This document shows, piece by piece, positions 6,669 to 7,169 of a stretch of 7,169 nt of DNA. A program made the translations under genes and the position numbers. The notes under the pieces are model-generated. The model saw only the letters and a program-made list of their open reading frames with translations, searched no databases and had not been told where the DNA came from. Source of the stretch: Competibacteraceae bacterium UBA2792 (GTDB taxonomy: Bacteria > Pseudomonadota > Gammaproteobacteria > Competibacterales > Competibacteraceae); NCBI GenBank assembly GCA_002352125.1, contig DEHU01000299.1:18851-26019 (forward strand), in the 5' to 3' direction. Each line of letters opens with the position of its first letter. The first letter of the stretch is position 1.

Positions 6669-7169
6669 TCAAACCGCCGGCTTGTTATCGGTGTCGGGTT
6701 CCGGAGATGCCGTAGTTTGCTCGGGCGATTCCGTCGGCTGAATCGTGGAATCGATGATCGCAGATTCCGATGGAGCCGGTAGGTGATCGACCGATACGGT
6801 CGCTGCCGTCGCGCCGGCTTCGGCGGAGACCGCATCTTCCGAAGATGGCTCGGTCGCTACGACGGGCTCCGGCGCAGAAGTCGCGACGGCTTCGCTCGAA
6901 ATAGTCGAGATAGTCGAGTCCTCGTCGGCAGGTTTCGTCTCGATAACTGCCGGCCCGGTCGATTCCATCGAGGCCGGTTCGCCGGCTTCCGGCGCAACCA
7001 GTTCTGCCGAAGCTCGCTCGTCGGCCGCCGGTATGGCTGGCTCGGCAGGAACGGTCTGCGCGGCATTGTCCGTGGTGATGGCGGTTGCCGATGATTCTGC
7101 CTCGATGGCCGAAGGTTGCTCGATCTCGGCCGGTTCAACAAACGGCTCGGCAGATTCGGCAGATTCGGC
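6669..7169 (-). CDS. rne: Acidic Ala/Glu/Ser/Pro-rich C-terminal tail, probably of ribonuclease E (partial)
   Basis: The minus-strand frame is open from the right edge to a stop at 6669 and gives the last 166 residues of a longer protein. The segment is low-complexity: rich in Ala, Glu, Ser, Pro and Thr, with a single Arg, two Lys and no Cys, Trp or Tyr, so it should be disordered and strongly acidic. It opens with AESAESAEP repeats and ends DTDNKPAV. No catalytic domain is visible. I infer RNase E because in related genomes rne lies convergent to the lpxK-kdsB-phosphatase block, and because long acidic Ala/Glu/Pro-rich tails are usual in RNase E of such bacteria. The sequence alone would also fit other proteins with disordered tails. 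It is followed by a strong terminator. Confidence 0.5.
   Translation of the reverse strand, partial: AESAESAEPFVEPAEIEQPSAIEAESSATAITTDNAAQTVPAEPAIPAADERASAELVAPEAGEPASMESTGPAVIETKPADEDSTISTISSEAVATSAPEPVVATEPSSEDAVSAEAGATAATVSVDHLPAPSESAIIDSTIQPTESPEQTTASPEPDTDNKPAV

Noticed and set aside
6783..7094. Plus-strand Arg/Gly-rich open frame (103 residues) opposite the acidic tail
   Set aside because: It is the complement of Glu/Ser/Ala codons of the minus-strand gene; the opposing frame has a terminator and continuous coding to the window edge.
7150..7169. Short direct repeat of about nine bases at the right edge
   Set aside because: It encodes the Ala-Glu-Ser repeats of the low-complexity tail; two copies only, with no spacer pattern of a CRISPR or other array.

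Overview
The window is a dense, GC-rich stretch of a Gram-negative chromosome, almost certainly from a gammaproteobacterium. The gene content and order (lolD, comEC, exbB, exbD, lpxK, ycaR-type small gene, kdsB, low-molecular-weight phosphatase, then a convergent gene that fits rne) match the envelope-biogenesis block known from Pseudomonas, with a related layout in Xanthomonas. The genus cannot be fixed from the sequence; a GC-rich methanotroph-like lineage is only a guess. There are no mobile elements, CRISPR arrays, tRNA or rRNA genes.

Layout: positions 1-176 hold the 3' end of lolD (ATPase of the lipoprotein-release ABC transporter). After 14 bases comes comEC (191-2512), the inner-membrane DNA-uptake channel with its C-terminal metallo-beta-lactamase domain. 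An 81-base gap then leads into a tightly overlapping run: exbB (2594-3259, GTG start, good Shine-Dalgarno), exbD, lpxK, a small UPF0434/Trm112-type gene and kdsB (to 5762). All junctions in this run overlap by 1-8 bases, so it is very probably one translationally coupled operon.

The run is interrupted by a small unrecognised gene on the minus strand (5751-6020), tail-to-tail with kdsB and head-to-head with the phosphatase gene (6119-6598). A strong palindromic intrinsic terminator at 6621-6650 separates the phosphatase from a minus-strand gene whose last 166 codons (6669-7169) encode an Ala/Glu/Ser/Pro-rich acidic tail, probably the disordered C-terminus of RNase E.

Functionally, LpxK (last kinase step of lipid A core synthesis) and KdsB (activation of Kdo) supply the lipid A-Kdo part of LPS. 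LolD belongs to outer-membrane lipoprotein export. ExbB/ExbD form a proton-driven motor of the inner membrane. The block is therefore mostly outer-membrane assembly, with ComEC as a conserved passenger. I see no new multi-gene system. The points most worth a second look are the reversed small gene between kdsB and the phosphatase, and a substituted metal-ligand position in the ComEC hydrolase domain.
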